A stretch of 64,000 nt of DNA from Achromobacter spanius. Lineage in GTDB: Bacteria; Pseudomonadota; Gammaproteobacteria; Burkholderiales; Burkholderiaceae_B. The translations under genes and the position numbers were made by a program. This document shows positions 55,820-64,000 of the stretch, in pieces. Under the pieces are notes generated by a model. It was not told the origin of the DNA. It ran no database searches and saw nothing but the letters and a program-made list of their open reading frames with translations. Every line of letters starts with the position of its first letter. Position 1 is the stretch's first letter. Where the stretch lies: NCBI RefSeq assembly GCF_002812705.1, contig NZ_CP025030.1, forward strand, positions 1,488,001 to 1,552,000. Direction: 5' to 3'.

Positions 55820-56881
55820 ATGAGCATTCTTGTTAGCGGTGGGGCCGGTTTCATTGGCTCGAATTTCGTGCTCGATTGGTTGGGCGATTCTGGCGAACCG
55901 GTGGTCACGCTGGATAAGCTGACCTATGCGGGCAATCCCGCCAATCTGGCGTCGTTGCATGGCGATCCGCGGCATGAGCTGGTGGTGGGCGACATCGGCG
56001 ACACCAAGTTGGTTGAGTCCCTGCTTGCACAGCATCGTCCGAGGGCAGTGGTCAATTTCGCTGCGGAATCACATGTTGATCGATCCATTCTCGGGCCGGG
56101 TGAGTTCATTCAGACCAACATCGTCGGCACCTTCAATCTGCTAGAAGTGGTGCGGAACTACTGGGCCGCGCTACCGCCTCCGGAACGTGCGGCCTTTCGC
56201 TTCCTGCACATCTCCACCGACGAGGTGTATGGCTCGCTCGCACCCGGAGACGCAGCCTTCAGCGAGACGCACCGGTACGAACCCAACAGTCCGTATTCGG
56301 CCAGCAAGGCGGCAAGTGATCACCTGGTACGCGCTTACCACCATACCTACGGGCTACCGGTACTGACGACGAATTGCTCGAACAACTATGGCCCCTATCA
56401 TTTCCCCGAGAAGCTGATTCCGCTGGTGATCCACAACGCGCTGGGCGATCGGCCGCTGCCGATCTACGGCGACGGTCAACAGATTCGCGACTGGCTGTAC
56501 GTCAAGGATCATTGCAGCGCTATCCGCGCCGTGCTGGCGGGCGGCCGGACAGGGGAAACCTATAACGTGGGCGGCTGGAACGAAATGTCCAACCTTGACG
56601 TCGTCAAGACCATCTGCCGCCTGCTCGACGAGTTCAAGCCGCGTACTGACGGCCAGCCGTACGAGGCGCAGATCACCTTCGTCAAGGATCGCCCTGGCCA
56701 CGACCGACGTTACGCCATTGACGCGCGTAAGCTGGAACGAGAGCTGGGATGGAAGCCGGCCGAGACCTTCGCGTCCGGAATCCGTAAGACAGTGCGGTGG
56801 TATCTGGATAATCCGCAGTGGGTGGCGGACGTGACCAGCGGTGCGTACCGCAACTGGATGAAGGTACAGTACGACGTATGA
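55820..56881 (+). CDS. rmlB: dTDP-glucose 4,6-dehydratase
   Basis: Second step of dTDP-L-rhamnose synthesis, forming dTDP-4-keto-6-deoxyglucose with bound NAD+. The protein (353 aa) has the Rossmann motif [10 protein letters not shown] (residues 7-16), the STDEVYGSL catalytic Thr-Asp-Glu, and the YSASK tyrosine-lysine pair. The start MSILVSGG is preferred over the longer in-frame reading. Its stop overlaps rmlD (ATGA). It opens the surface polysaccharide part of the window. Confidence 0.96.
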   Translation: MSILVSGGAGFIGSNFVLDWLGDSGEPVVTLDKLTYAGNPANLASLHGDPRHELVVGDIGDTKLVESLLAQHRPRAVVNFAAESHVDRSILGPGEFIQTNIVGTFNLLEVVRNYWAALPPPERAAFRFLHISTDEVYGSLAPGDAAFSETHRYEPNSPYSASKAASDHLVRAYHHTYGLPVLTTNCSNNYGPYHFPEKLIPLVIHNALGDRPLPIYGDGQQIRDWLYVKDHCSAIRAVLAGGRTGETYNVGGWNEMSNLDVVKTICRLLDEFKPRTDGQPYEAQITFVKDRPGHDRRYAIDARKLERELGWKPAETFASGIRKTVRWYLDNPQWVADVTSGAYRNWMKVQYDV

Positions 56882-57774
56882 AGATTCTGCTGATCGGTGC
56901 CAATGGCCAAGTGGGGCAGGAATTGCGGCGGACGTTATTGCCGCTGGCGGAGGTGACGGCCTGGGGGCGGGAAGACGCCGACCTGGCCAGCCCCGACACC
57001 TTGCCGTCGATGCTGGCCGCCTGTGCGCCCGACCTGATTGTCAACGCGGCTGCCTATACGGCGGTGGACCAAGCCGAAAGCCAGCCGGATGCCGCCGACG
57101 CGGTCAATGCTGTCGCCGTCGCGGCGTTGGCGGCCTACGCCAGGCAGGCTGGCATTCTGCTGGTGCACTACTCCACGGACTATGTGTTCGATGGAACGCT
57201 GGATCGGCCATATCGCGAGACCGACACGCCCGCTCCCTTGAACGCGTATGGGCGTTCGAAACTGGCAGGCGAACGGGCTATCGCTCAGAGCGGCTGTCGG
57301 GCGCTGGTCTTTCGCATCAGCTGGGTGGTGTCAGCCACCGGGGCGAATTTCGTGAAGACGGTGCTGCGGCTCGCTGGCAGCCGTGATGCCCTGCGCATTG
57401 TGGATGACCAGTTCGGCGCCCCGACGGCCGCCGAGCTGGTGGCGGACACGACCGCGCTGGCGATCGCCGCCCACCAACGTGGCGCGCTGTCAGCCGGCGT
57501 GTACCATCTGACCGCATCCGGCATGACTTCCTGGTGCGGCCTGGCCCGGCACGTCGTGGCCCGCGCTCGCCACAACGGCGCGGTGTTGAAGGTCGACGAG
57601 CGCGGCATCACGGCCATCAGCACGGAGGATTATCCACTGCCCGCCGTCCGGCCGCGGAATTCCCTGATGGACTGCGGCCTCTTGTCCGAGGCGCTGGGGC
57701 TGCAATTGCCCCATTGGACGATTCACGTCGACCGCGTCGTGGATCAACTCACCAAACAGGAAAAACGATCATGA
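56878..57774 (+). CDS. rmlD: dTDP-4-dehydrorhamnose reductase
   Basis: Final, NAD(P)H-dependent reduction to dTDP-L-rhamnose. The protein (298 aa) shows [10 protein letters not shown] at its N terminus, the STDYVFDG serine/threonine, the YGRSKLAGE tyrosine-lysine pair and the C-terminal RPRNSLMDC. It overlaps both neighbours by four bases, so rmlB-rmlD-rmlA are translationally coupled. Confidence 0.95.
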   Translation: MKILLIGANGQVGQELRRTLLPLAEVTAWGREDADLASPDTLPSMLAACAPDLIVNAAAYTAVDQAESQPDAADAVNAVAVAALAAYARQAGILLVHYSTDYVFDGTLDRPYRETDTPAPLNAYGRSKLAGERAIAQSGCRALVFRISWVVSATGANFVKTVLRLAGSRDALRIVDDQFGAPTAAELVADTTALAIAAHQRGALSAGVYHLTASGMTSWCGLARHVVARARHNGAVLKVDERGITAISTEDYPLPAVRPRNSLMDCGLLSEALGLQLPHWTIHVDRVVDQLTKQEKRS

Positions 57775-58652
57775 AGCGCAAGGGCATCATCCTGGCGGGC
57801 GGTTCAGGTACCCGACTGCATCCAGCGACGTTGGCGCTTAGCAAGCAGTTGCTGCCGGTCTACGACAAACCGATGATCTACTATCCCCTGACCACGCTGA
57901 TGCTGGCTGGCATCAGGGAAATCCTGGTTATTTCCACGCCACAGGATATTCCCAGGTTTCAGCAGTTGCTGGGCACCGGAGAGCGCTGGGGGTTGGACCT
58001 CCAGTATGCGGTGCAGCCGTCTCCCGATGGCCTGGCGCAGGCATTCCTGATCGGCGAGTCGTTCATCGGCGACGACTTGTGCGCGTTGGTGCTGGGCGAC
58101 AACATCTTCTATGGCCACGACTTTCCACAGCTACTGGGCAGCGCAATGCGGCGTGAGCAGGGCGCCAGCGTGTTTGCCTACCATGTGCTGGATCCGGAGC
58201 GCTATGGCGTGGCCGAGTTCAATCAAGCAGGAAAGGTGCTGTCTATCGAGGAAAAACCGGCGCAGCCGAAATCGAACTACGCGGTCACGGGCCTGTATTT
58301 TTATGATCGCCAGGTGGTCGAGCTGGCCAAGCGTATTCGTCCATCGGCGCGGGGCGAACTCGAGATCACGGATCTGAACCGTTTGTATCTGGAACAGAAT
58401 CAACTCAACGTCGAGATCATGGGCCGCGGCTACGCCTGGCTGGATACGGGTACGCATGATTCCCTGCTGGACGCGAGCCAGTTTATCGCTACGCTGGAGA
58501 ATCGCCAGGGCTTGAAAGTCGCCTGTCCCGAAGAAGTTGCCTACCGCAAGAAGTGGATCGACGGGCCGCAGCTCGAAGCGCTGGCGCAGCCTTTGGCCAA
58601 GAATGGTTATGGTCAGTACCTGTTGCGTATTCTGAACGAATCGGTGTTTTGA
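57771..58652 (+). CDS. rmlA: Glucose-1-phosphate thymidylyltransferase
   Basis: First step of dTDP-L-rhamnose synthesis (dTTP + glucose-1-phosphate). The nucleotide-binding signature [11 protein letters not shown] is at residues ~9-19, with [16 protein letters not shown] after it, the metal-binding LGDNIFYG and the [20 protein letters not shown] stretch. Length (293 aa) is that of the tetrameric RmlA. The stop shares one base with the start of rmlC. Confidence 0.96.
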   Translation: MKRKGIILAGGSGTRLHPATLALSKQLLPVYDKPMIYYPLTTLMLAGIREILVISTPQDIPRFQQLLGTGERWGLDLQYAVQPSPDGLAQAFLIGESFIGDDLCALVLGDNIFYGHDFPQLLGSAMRREQGASVFAYHVLDPERYGVAEFNQAGKVLSIEEKPAQPKSNYAVTGLYFYDRQVVELAKRIRPSARGELEITDLNRLYLEQNQLNVEIMGRGYAWLDTGTHDSLLDASQFIATLENRQGLKVACPEEVAYRKKWIDGPQLEALAQPLAKNGYGQYLLRILNESVF

Positions 58653-59197
58653 TGAAGACCACTCCGCTTGCCATTCGTGACGTGCTGTTGATCGAACCCA
58701 GGGTGTTTGGCGACGCGCGCGGCTATTTCTACGAAAGTTTCAACCAGGCTGCGTTTGAGGCGGCGGTGGGTCGTAGGGTCGAGTTCGTGCAGGATAACCA
58801 TTCGCGGTCGGCCCGCCACGTGTTGCGCGGGCTGCACTATCAAATCCAGTGCACGCAAGGCAAGCTGGTACGGGTGGTGGAAGGCGAAGTGTTTGACGTG
58901 GCCGTCGACCTGCGTAAGTCGTCGCCTACGTTCGGGAAATGGGTCGGCGCGGTCCTGTCCCAGGAAAACCGGCAGCAGCTATGGGTGCCGGAAGGCTTTG
59001 CGCACGGTTTTGTGGTGTTATCGGATTACGCCAGTTTTCTGTACAAGACCACGGACTATTACGCACCGGAGCACGAGCGCAGCCTCAAGTGGGATGACCC
59101 GTCGATTGGCATCGACTGGCCATTCGAGGGTGTGCCGGTTCTTTCGGCCAAGGATCAGGCCGGGGTGGGCTTGGCCGAAGCTCAGGTGTTCGACTGA
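58652..59197 (+). CDS. rmlC: dTDP-4-dehydrorhamnose 3,5-epimerase
   Basis: Cupin-fold epimerase (181 aa) of the rhamnose pathway. The catalytic histidine lies in VLRGLHYQ, the aspartate in FDVAVDLRKSSPTFGKW and the tyrosine in YKTTDYYAPEHE. It is last in the rmlBDAC order. Its 3' end overlaps the end of the convergent minus-strand transferase gene by 16 bases, an unusual tail-to-tail overlap that leaves no room for a terminator. Confidence 0.96.
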   Translation: MKTTPLAIRDVLLIEPRVFGDARGYFYESFNQAAFEAAVGRRVEFVQDNHSRSARHVLRGLHYQIQCTQGKLVRVVEGEVFDVAVDLRKSSPTFGKWVGAVLSQENRQQLWVPEGFAHGFVVLSDYASFLYKTTDYYAPEHERSLKWDDPSIGIDWPFEGVPVLSAKDQAGVGLAEAQVFD

Positions 59198-60246
59198 CTG
59201 TCCGCGGTCTCTGGACGTCCGGCGCCGAGGCGCACGGCCGCAGCCAGCAGCGGCAAATAGGCAAGCACCGCGAACGCCCACTGCCATTTAGGCCAGGCGA
59301 CGCTGGCCGCTGCCAGGGGTGCCAACCACAATACATTCACGGCCAGCACAAGGCAGGTGACTCGGCGGTGGCCACGCTTGCGCGGCCCATGCCAACGGCG
59401 TGCAAGGTGCTGATAGGCATGGCTGCGATGGGCCTGCAACCATCGCTCGCCTGCCATCATCCGGCGCAATAGCGTCGACGTGGCATCCGATACGAATACG
59501 GCGGCAAGAATCAACCACGTCGTCAGCGGTAGCCAGCCTGCCGAGGCCGACAGCAGGGCAAGTGCGAACAAAGAGAAGGCCAGGAATGTGCTGCCCACGT
59601 CACCCATGAATATCTTTGCCGGCGGCCAATTGAATGGCAGAAAACCGGCGATCGCACCCACTAACGCCAAATTCCAGAGCCAGATGGGATGGCTGTCGGG
59701 AACGGCAGGCGCGACGACTGCGGTCAGTACGGCACCCCCCACTGCCATGAACAGCGCCTGGACACTGGCCAGGCCATCCACGCCGTCCATGAAGTTGAAC
59801 AGGTTGACCCACCAGATACCGATAAACAGCAGCGGGGCCAGCAGCATAGCGCCACTCAGTGACCAACCGCCCGGCAGGACCAATGGTGGCAACGGGGGCA
59901 ACACGATCAGGAGCGTGGCGCATACCCCAATCTGTACCAAGAAGCGCACACGTGCTGAAACAGGCGCGACATCATCGCGGAAGCCGACCAGGGCCAGGAT
60001 GCCGCCGGCGCCAGCGAGCGCTAACCACGCTTGCGGCTGCGCGCTTTGCGTCGCGACCCACAATCCGGAGACGACACCGGCCACCGCCATACCCGCGCCG
60101 CCGCCGCCTGGTGTGGGCACCTCGTGCGACGAGCGCTGATTGGGTGCCTGGATCAGGCCCAGCCGGGCTGCGAAACGCAGCGTCAGCACGGTGACGAGAC
60201 CGGAGAGCAGCAGCGCGGCGCTCAGGAGGATAAGGCCTGGATTCAT
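59182..60246 (-). CDS. Undecaprenyl-phosphate sugar-1-phosphate transferase (WbpL/WecA-like)
   Basis: Integral membrane initiating transferase of the MraY/WecA family (354 aa, ~11 membrane helices). Key stretches are the NQRSSHEVPTPGGGG loop, the catalytic NFMDGVDGLAS and FMGDVGSTFLAF motifs, and HRSHAYQHLARR in the last cytoplasmic loop. Such enzymes place the first N-acetylated sugar phosphate on undecaprenyl phosphate. Pairing with the adjacent WbpV-like reductase (four-base overlap) suggests an O-antigen or capsule unit started with N-acetylquinovosamine or fucosamine; that sugar identity is inference. Confidence 0.88.
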   Translation of the reverse strand: MNPGLILLSAALLLSGLVTVLTLRFAARLGLIQAPNQRSSHEVPTPGGGGAGMAVAGVVSGLWVATQSAQPQAWLALAGAGGILALVGFRDDVAPVSARVRFLVQIGVCATLLIVLPPLPPLVLPGGWSLSGAMLLAPLLFIGIWWVNLFNFMDGVDGLASVQALFMAVGGAVLTAVVAPAVPDSHPIWLWNLALVGAIAGFLPFNWPPAKIFMGDVGSTFLAFSLFALALLSASAGWLPLTTWLILAAVFVSDATSTLLRRMMAGERWLQAHRSHAYQHLARRWHGPRKRGHRRVTCLVLAVNVLWLAPLAAASVAWPKWQWAFAVLAYLPLLAAAVRLGAGRPETADSQSNT

Positions 60247-61118
60247 GCCGGGATGTCGTTTGGTGAAAGATGGAAGGGGCGAGGGCGGAAACCAAGGTCC
60301 TGGCGGGCGGCGGTATGGTCGAACACCATATCGCGGTTCATCCGTTCCGCCATGGCGGGCGACCATTTCCGGAAGCGAGGTAGCACGCGCGCAAGGCCTA
60401 CCGCGATTCGAAACATGAACAGCGGGATGGCGATCATTCGTACCGGTCGGCCCAGGGCCTCGAAGATTCGTGCCACCATCTGGCGGTAGGGCAAGGTCTC
60501 GCCACCGGACAGGTTGTAGGCTTGATCGGCGGCCGCAGGCGCGGTCAATGCCGCGACGCAGGCGCTGGCAATATCCAGAGCGTGGACGGGTTGGCGCAGC
60601 CCCTGAGCGTGTCCCAAGAGGGGAAACAGCGTAGTGCGCTGTATGAGGCGGGCAATCTCGGAGACGTTTTTGTCTTGGCCGAATCCGTAGATCAGCGTTG
60701 GTCGCAAGATCACCCATTCGATATTGCGGCGTTCAGCCCATTGCCGCACTTGTTCTTCCGCTTGCGTGAGCCGCTGTGCTACAGCGTTTTCCTCGTCGTC
60801 GCTGGAATCGATCTTGGTGAATCGGCTGGTCGAGGACAACGCCACGACCCGGCGCGCGCCACAGGCTTCCAGCGCCGCGAAATACTGAGGTAGTGTCCAG
60901 ATGGGCGCCAGGCACAGCCACCAATGAATCGGCGCTTCGTCCGAGGCGAGCACGGGTGGCATCAGGCGCCACGAAATGCCTGTCACGTCCAGGCTCGACG
61001 GGCGTGGACGGCGGGAATACGCACACGCATGCCATCCGGACGCCGCCAGTAGCGGTAGCACGGCTTGCCCGACCAGGCTCGATCCGCCCAGAACGGCGAC
61101 GCGGCGGCCATCAGCCAT
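60243..61118 (-). CDS. NAD-dependent epimerase/dehydratase, WbpV-like
   Basis: Short-chain-type sugar nucleotide or lipid-linked sugar reductase/epimerase (291 aa from ATG 61118; an ATG at 61130 would add four). The Rossmann motif is VAVLGGSSLVGQAVLP (GxxxxxG), and RPTLIYGFGQDKN follows near residue 140. The classical YxxxK is not obvious; RFTKIDSSDDEE occupies that area, so it may be a divergent family member. It lies between a glycosyltransferase and the WbpL-like enzyme with overlaps on both sides. In Pseudomonas WbpV acts with WbpL in making N-acetylquinovosamine. Confidence 0.8.
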   Translation of the reverse strand: MADGRRVAVLGGSSLVGQAVLPLLAASGWHACAYSRRPRPSSLDVTGISWRLMPPVLASDEAPIHWWLCLAPIWTLPQYFAALEACGARRVVALSSTSRFTKIDSSDDEENAVAQRLTQAEEQVRQWAERRNIEWVILRPTLIYGFGQDKNVSEIARLIQRTTLFPLLGHAQGLRQPVHALDIASACVAALTAPAAADQAYNLSGGETLPYRQMVARIFEALGRPVRMIAIPLFMFRIAVGLARVLPRFRKWSPAMAERMNRDMVFDHTAARQDLGFRPRPFHLSPNDIPA

Positions 61119-62010
61119 TCTTGCGTCCATGGATACCGAACCATCGGCACAGCGTGTGGTACAGCGAGACCAGCGAGAAACGTAGCCAGACCCCGGCGGT
61201 GACGAGCCACATCAGGGCGCCTGGATACTGGTGACCGAAGAATTTACGGTAGAACCGCATCATGCCGCGGTGCTTGTGCCATTCCACGAACACGGGTCGT
61301 GACCGGCTGCAGACTCCCTTATAGTGCAGTACCTTCGCGTCCGGCACGAATAGAATCTTCCAGTGCGCCCGCCAGAACCGCATGCACCAGTCCAGATCTT
61401 CGCAGTGCATGAAGTACTCCTCGTCCAGTAGGCCGACTTCGTCGAGTGCTTCACGACGGGTGAACATGCACGCACCTGAGATGGCCTCGACTTCGATCGG
61501 GGCGGGTGGCAATGGCTGCTTGTGCAGGTGGAAATCGGTGAAGAGTTTCGGCCAGCGCTTGGCAAGTCGCGCCAGGCCAAATGCCCGCACGAAGGAGCGC
61601 CACGGTGTGGGCACGGCCCGCCGGCCACCGGCCTGCTCGGTGCCGTCCGGATTGAGCAGCAGGCCGCCGACCATGCCCGCCCGGGGATTGGCTTCGCACA
61701 CTGCCTGCAGGCGCGCGAGCGCGCCAGGCTGCAGTTCGCAATCCGGATTCAGGAAAAGCAGATACTTGCACTTGGCTGAGTGGGCTCCGCGATTGCACGC
61801 TTTGGCGAAGCCCTGGTTGTCGGGGTTGCGTAGGATGACTAGATTGTCGCGACCGGCGCAGCGTTGTTCGAGGATGGCCAGACTGTCATCCGCGGATGCG
61901 TTGTCGACCACGATGATTTCCTGCACGTCATCGATAGCTGACAAGACACAGGCCGCCAATCCTGGGCCGGCGTTGTAGTTCACGATGATGATCGAAGTAG
62001 GGCTTTTCAT
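61111..62010 (-). CDS. Glycosyltransferase family 2 (rhamnosyltransferase-like)
   Basis: GT-A fold transferase (299 aa). The N-terminal IIIVNYNAGPGLAACVLS and VVDNASADDS bind the nucleotide sugar; NPDCE is the DXD-like motif; EAISGACMFTRREALDEVGLLDEEYFMHCEDLDWCMR is the acceptor-side segment common to WbbL-type rhamnosyltransferases. A C-terminal hydrophobic stretch may attach it to the membrane. With rmlBDAC alongside, transfer of L-rhamnose is likely. Confidence 0.9.
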   Translation of the reverse strand: MKSPTSIIIVNYNAGPGLAACVLSAIDDVQEIIVVDNASADDSLAILEQRCAGRDNLVILRNPDNQGFAKACNRGAHSAKCKYLLFLNPDCELQPGALARLQAVCEANPRAGMVGGLLLNPDGTEQAGGRRAVPTPWRSFVRAFGLARLAKRWPKLFTDFHLHKQPLPPAPIEVEAISGACMFTRREALDEVGLLDEEYFMHCEDLDWCMRFWRAHWKILFVPDAKVLHYKGVCSRSRPVFVEWHKHRGMMRFYRKFFGHQYPGALMWLVTAGVWLRFSLVSLYHTLCRWFGIHGRKNG

Positions 62011-62033
62011 TTGTAGTGCGCGCTGTCTGCGCG

Positions 62034-63035
62034 CTAGTCTTTATACGGTTTCTTATTCAGTACGCGGAGCAGTTGCCAGGGCGCGATCGAGCGGTTGCGC
62101 TGCAGGACCCGGCGCTTGCGCCAGATTTTTGGTAAGCCGCGAATGGCATCCCATTTGGCGCGCATGACACCCCGAAAGTTGCCACGCCGGACATACCGCG
62201 CGATTCCAAGCATGTTGAGCGCGATATGCAGTGGCAGGAAGAGCCAGAACAGGTACCCCGGCATATTCTTGGCAAACGTCCAGACCAGATTGCGCTGTCC
62301 ATGATAAATATAGAACTCGCTTTGTTTTCCGGTCACGGCCGAGCCAGCATGCAATACGGTCGAACCGGGTACGCCCAGGCAGCGATGGCCCGCTAGGCGC
62401 AGCCTGAAACCGAGGTCAACATCTTCCATATAGCAAAAAAAATCTTCGTCAAACCCGCCGGCGGCAAGAATAATATCTCGCCGGTATAGTGCGGCCGCCG
62501 CGCAGGGTGCAAATATCTCACCGTTATCCGTGGAATAGGCGGTGGCCGGCTGATTGATACCGCTACGCCACGCATAGCCGCTGACGTGATAGCAATCGCC
62601 ATTGCCATCGAGCAAGGCCGGATTATCTGCTCGCAGCAGGCGTGAGCCAAAAAAGGCAAACTGCGGATAGTCGAGGGTAGCCTGCGCCAGCCGCGCCAAC
62701 CACTCAGGATGCGGCACGGTGTCCGGATTCAGCAGTGCAATCCATTCGCAATCGCCCACGTGGGCGAATCCCAGGTTATTGCCAGCGGCAAAACCCAGGT
62801 TGCCAGCCGCTTTGACGTAGACCAGATTGGTGTGATGCGCCAGTCGCGCGACGTCGTCGGGAGATTCGTTGCCATTGTCGACGACAACGATGCGCATGGG
62901 CGGCATAGTCTGTGTCATCAGGGCTTCCAGACAAGGGTGCAGCAGGTCCCAGCAGTTGAAGGCGACGATTACGACGGAGCAGCGCGGCGCCCCGGGCATT
63001 CCGGTGGCGGCCCCGGCAAGAGCGAAGGTGTTCAT
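62034..63035 (-). CDS. Glycosyltransferase family 2
   Basis: Second GT-A transferase (333 aa) of the WbbL-like group. Visible parts are SVVIVAFNCWDLLHPC, VVDNGNESPDD, the NPDTV metal motif and EDFFCYMEDVDLGFRLRLAG. A hydrophobic segment, MPGYLFWLFLPLHIALNML, near residue 265 suggests membrane association. The MNTFALA start is chosen because its ATG overlaps the upstream gene stop (ATGA). It probably adds another residue, perhaps rhamnose, to the repeat unit. Confidence 0.9.
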   Translation of the reverse strand: MNTFALAGAATGMPGAPRCSVVIVAFNCWDLLHPCLEALMTQTMPPMRIVVVDNGNESPDDVARLAHHTNLVYVKAAGNLGFAAGNNLGFAHVGDCEWIALLNPDTVPHPEWLARLAQATLDYPQFAFFGSRLLRADNPALLDGNGDCYHVSGYAWRSGINQPATAYSTDNGEIFAPCAAAALYRRDIILAAGGFDEDFFCYMEDVDLGFRLRLAGHRCLGVPGSTVLHAGSAVTGKQSEFYIYHGQRNLVWTFAKNMPGYLFWLFLPLHIALNMLGIARYVRRGNFRGVMRAKWDAIRGLPKIWRKRRVLQRNRSIAPWQLLRVLNKKPYKD

Positions 63036-64000
63036 GGCCGAGAAGATCCCGGGGCTGCTGGCGACGCCGTGCCAGCGGCGAGCAAGTCGATCAGCTCGGC
63101 AAGGCGTGCGGGCGCCAGGGCGTCCGGACGAAAGTCGAAATACATCCGGATCTCCTGTCGTTCGGTATCTAACATCGCATGGTACTGGGCTGGGTTTGCC
63201 AGTGTGTCCAGAAGCGTATCGAATTCTTCCCAAGTGGTGAATTTGGTGCCGGGCAGCGAGGAGAACAGACGCTGGTCATATGGCGAACGTACCGAAATTC
63301 CCGACATCAGGCAGATACGCCCACGTGCGATGTTCTCCACGGCGGCGGACGAAATATTGGTGACGCAAAGCCACACACGTTCGACCAGCGCGCTTAACTC
63401 GATGTCGACATGTAATTGCAGCCCAGGTACATCTTGCAGCCTTTTGTAGGCTGCCACGTCATCGGCGGGGTGCAATTTGATGTGCAGGATGGCTCCCTTG
63501 GGCAAGCGCCGGTCGAGCACACCGCGTAGCTGCAGGAGTTCCTCAATCTGCCTCTCATGGGCATGAGCATCTCCCATCCCACTTAGGAAGTTGGTGCAGA
63601 AATACAGCACGTCGCGTGTGTCGAACACGCCTGGTTCGGTATGGGAGATATCCAGGCTGGGATGACCGGTGATATGTACCGTGGTGCCCGGACTCGGCTG
63701 CCTGTCGGACAGAATTTTGGCCCATCTTTCGCCATGTGCGGCGATATGGTCGCATCCACCCATGCCATACGGAACACGGCCCAGTTGTGCTCCACCCAGA
63801 GCTAGCCATGCCTTGGTGCGTAGCAAATGCAGGCGGCCTCGCCAATCGAGCGAGAATTGGTCGGAGACGAAACCGTCCTGGACGAGTAGAGTCGGAATGC
63901 GCAAGGATTGCGCTGCGGCGATCGCGGCGCGTTCGAGATGGCCTGTATCGTTGCCCAGCACCAGGAGTCTTGCTTGGTTGCGAACCAGCATCTGCCTGAA
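63032..64000 (-). CDS. Putative polysaccharide synthesis protein, 5' partial
   Basis: The frame stays open to the window edge, so only the C-terminal part (at least 322 residues) is visible. It contains LLVLGNDTGHLERAAIAAAQSLRIPTLLVQDGF, a GTTVHITGHPSLD segment, LHIKLHPADD and TNISSAAVENIARGRICLM. This pattern resembles the GT-B-like proteins of the CDP-glycerol transferase / capsule synthesis group, in which the HP motif and a late serine/glutamate bind the donor. The match is by pattern only. It overlaps the next gene by four bases and belongs to the same operon. Confidence 0.65.
   Translation of the reverse strand, partial: FRQMLVRNQARLLVLGNDTGHLERAAIAAAQSLRIPTLLVQDGFVSDQFSLDWRGRLHLLRTKAWLALGGAQLGRVPYGMGGCDHIAAHGERWAKILSDRQPSPGTTVHITGHPSLDISHTEPGVFDTRDVLYFCTNFLSGMGDAHAHERQIEELLQLRGVLDRRLPKGAILHIKLHPADDVAAYKRLQDVPGLQLHVDIELSALVERVWLCVTNISSAAVENIARGRICLMSGISVRSPYDQRLFSSLPGTKFTTWEEFDTLLDTLANPAQYHAMLDTERQEIRMYFDFRPDALAPARLAELIDLLAAGTASPAAPGSSRP

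Overview
The window looks like a chromosomal segment of a high-GC betaproteobacterium of the family Alcaligenaceae, most likely Achromobacter or a close Bordetella relative. That is an inference from the gene content and order (aroK-aroB-dGTPase, uvrA-MFS-ssb, fmdB-DUF502-aspS, several DUF4148 proteins), not from a database search. Most of the sequence is dense, GC-rich housekeeping DNA. No rRNA, tRNA, transposase or CRISPR array was seen.

Layout. 1-8.9 kb: shikimate pathway (aroK, aroB), a dGTPase-like HD hydrolase, a glutathione S-transferase, uvrA, an MFS exporter and ssb. 9.1-21.0 kb: the most unusual part, four tandem 2.8-2.9 kb genes at 3.0-3.1 kb spacing. They encode FHA/HMW-type exoproteins (TpsA) with nearly identical N-terminal halves and divergent C-terminal GLUG repeats. 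Each gene has its own promoter cassette and a hairpin that covers its ribosome binding site; the first three are followed by a terminator. No TpsB transporter is present. 21.0-23.2 kb: a LysR regulator divergent from a D-tartrate dehydratase. 23.3-26.6 kb: a TonB-dependent siderophore receptor divergent from an AraC regulator. 26.7-31.1 kb: a methyltransferase, two DUF4148 secreted proteins with a TetR regulator, and a second TetR regulator with a cysteine hydrolase and a 37-residue membrane protein. Each TetR gene can be tied to its likely targets by repeated palindromes. 31.1-36.9 kb: malate synthase G with its GntR regulator, a saccharopine-dehydrogenase-like enzyme, a third DUF4148 protein and a DUF1090 protein.

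37.0-41.2 kb: ubiA, a PLP aminotransferase, free-methionine sulfoxide reductase and a DapA-family lyase. 41.3-45.9 kb: a compact four-gene operon that I read as an uncharacterised lipid pathway: a sterol-desaturase-type hydroxylase, a fatty acid desaturase, a ketoacyl synthase III fused to a haem-oxygenase-like metal oxidase domain, and an unrecognised protein. 46.0-52.7 kb: an Na+/H+ antiporter-like protein, an FmdB zinc ribbon, a DUF502 membrane protein, aspS, an EEP-family phosphatase/nuclease and a cardiolipin-synthase-type phospholipase D. 52.7-55.6 kb: two exporters and a tail-anchored CoxG-like protein. 55.8-64.0 kb: one side of a surface polysaccharide locus, with dTDP-L-rhamnose synthesis (rmlBDAC, overlapping start and stop codons) convergent with a WbpL/WecA-type initiating transferase, a WbpV-like reductase, two family 2 glycosyltransferases and a partial gene cut by the window edge.

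The best candidates for undescribed biology are the tandem mosaic exoprotein array with its leader hairpins (9-21 kb) and the KASIII-metal oxidase operon (41-46 kb). The two TetR micro-regulons (27-31 kb) come next.
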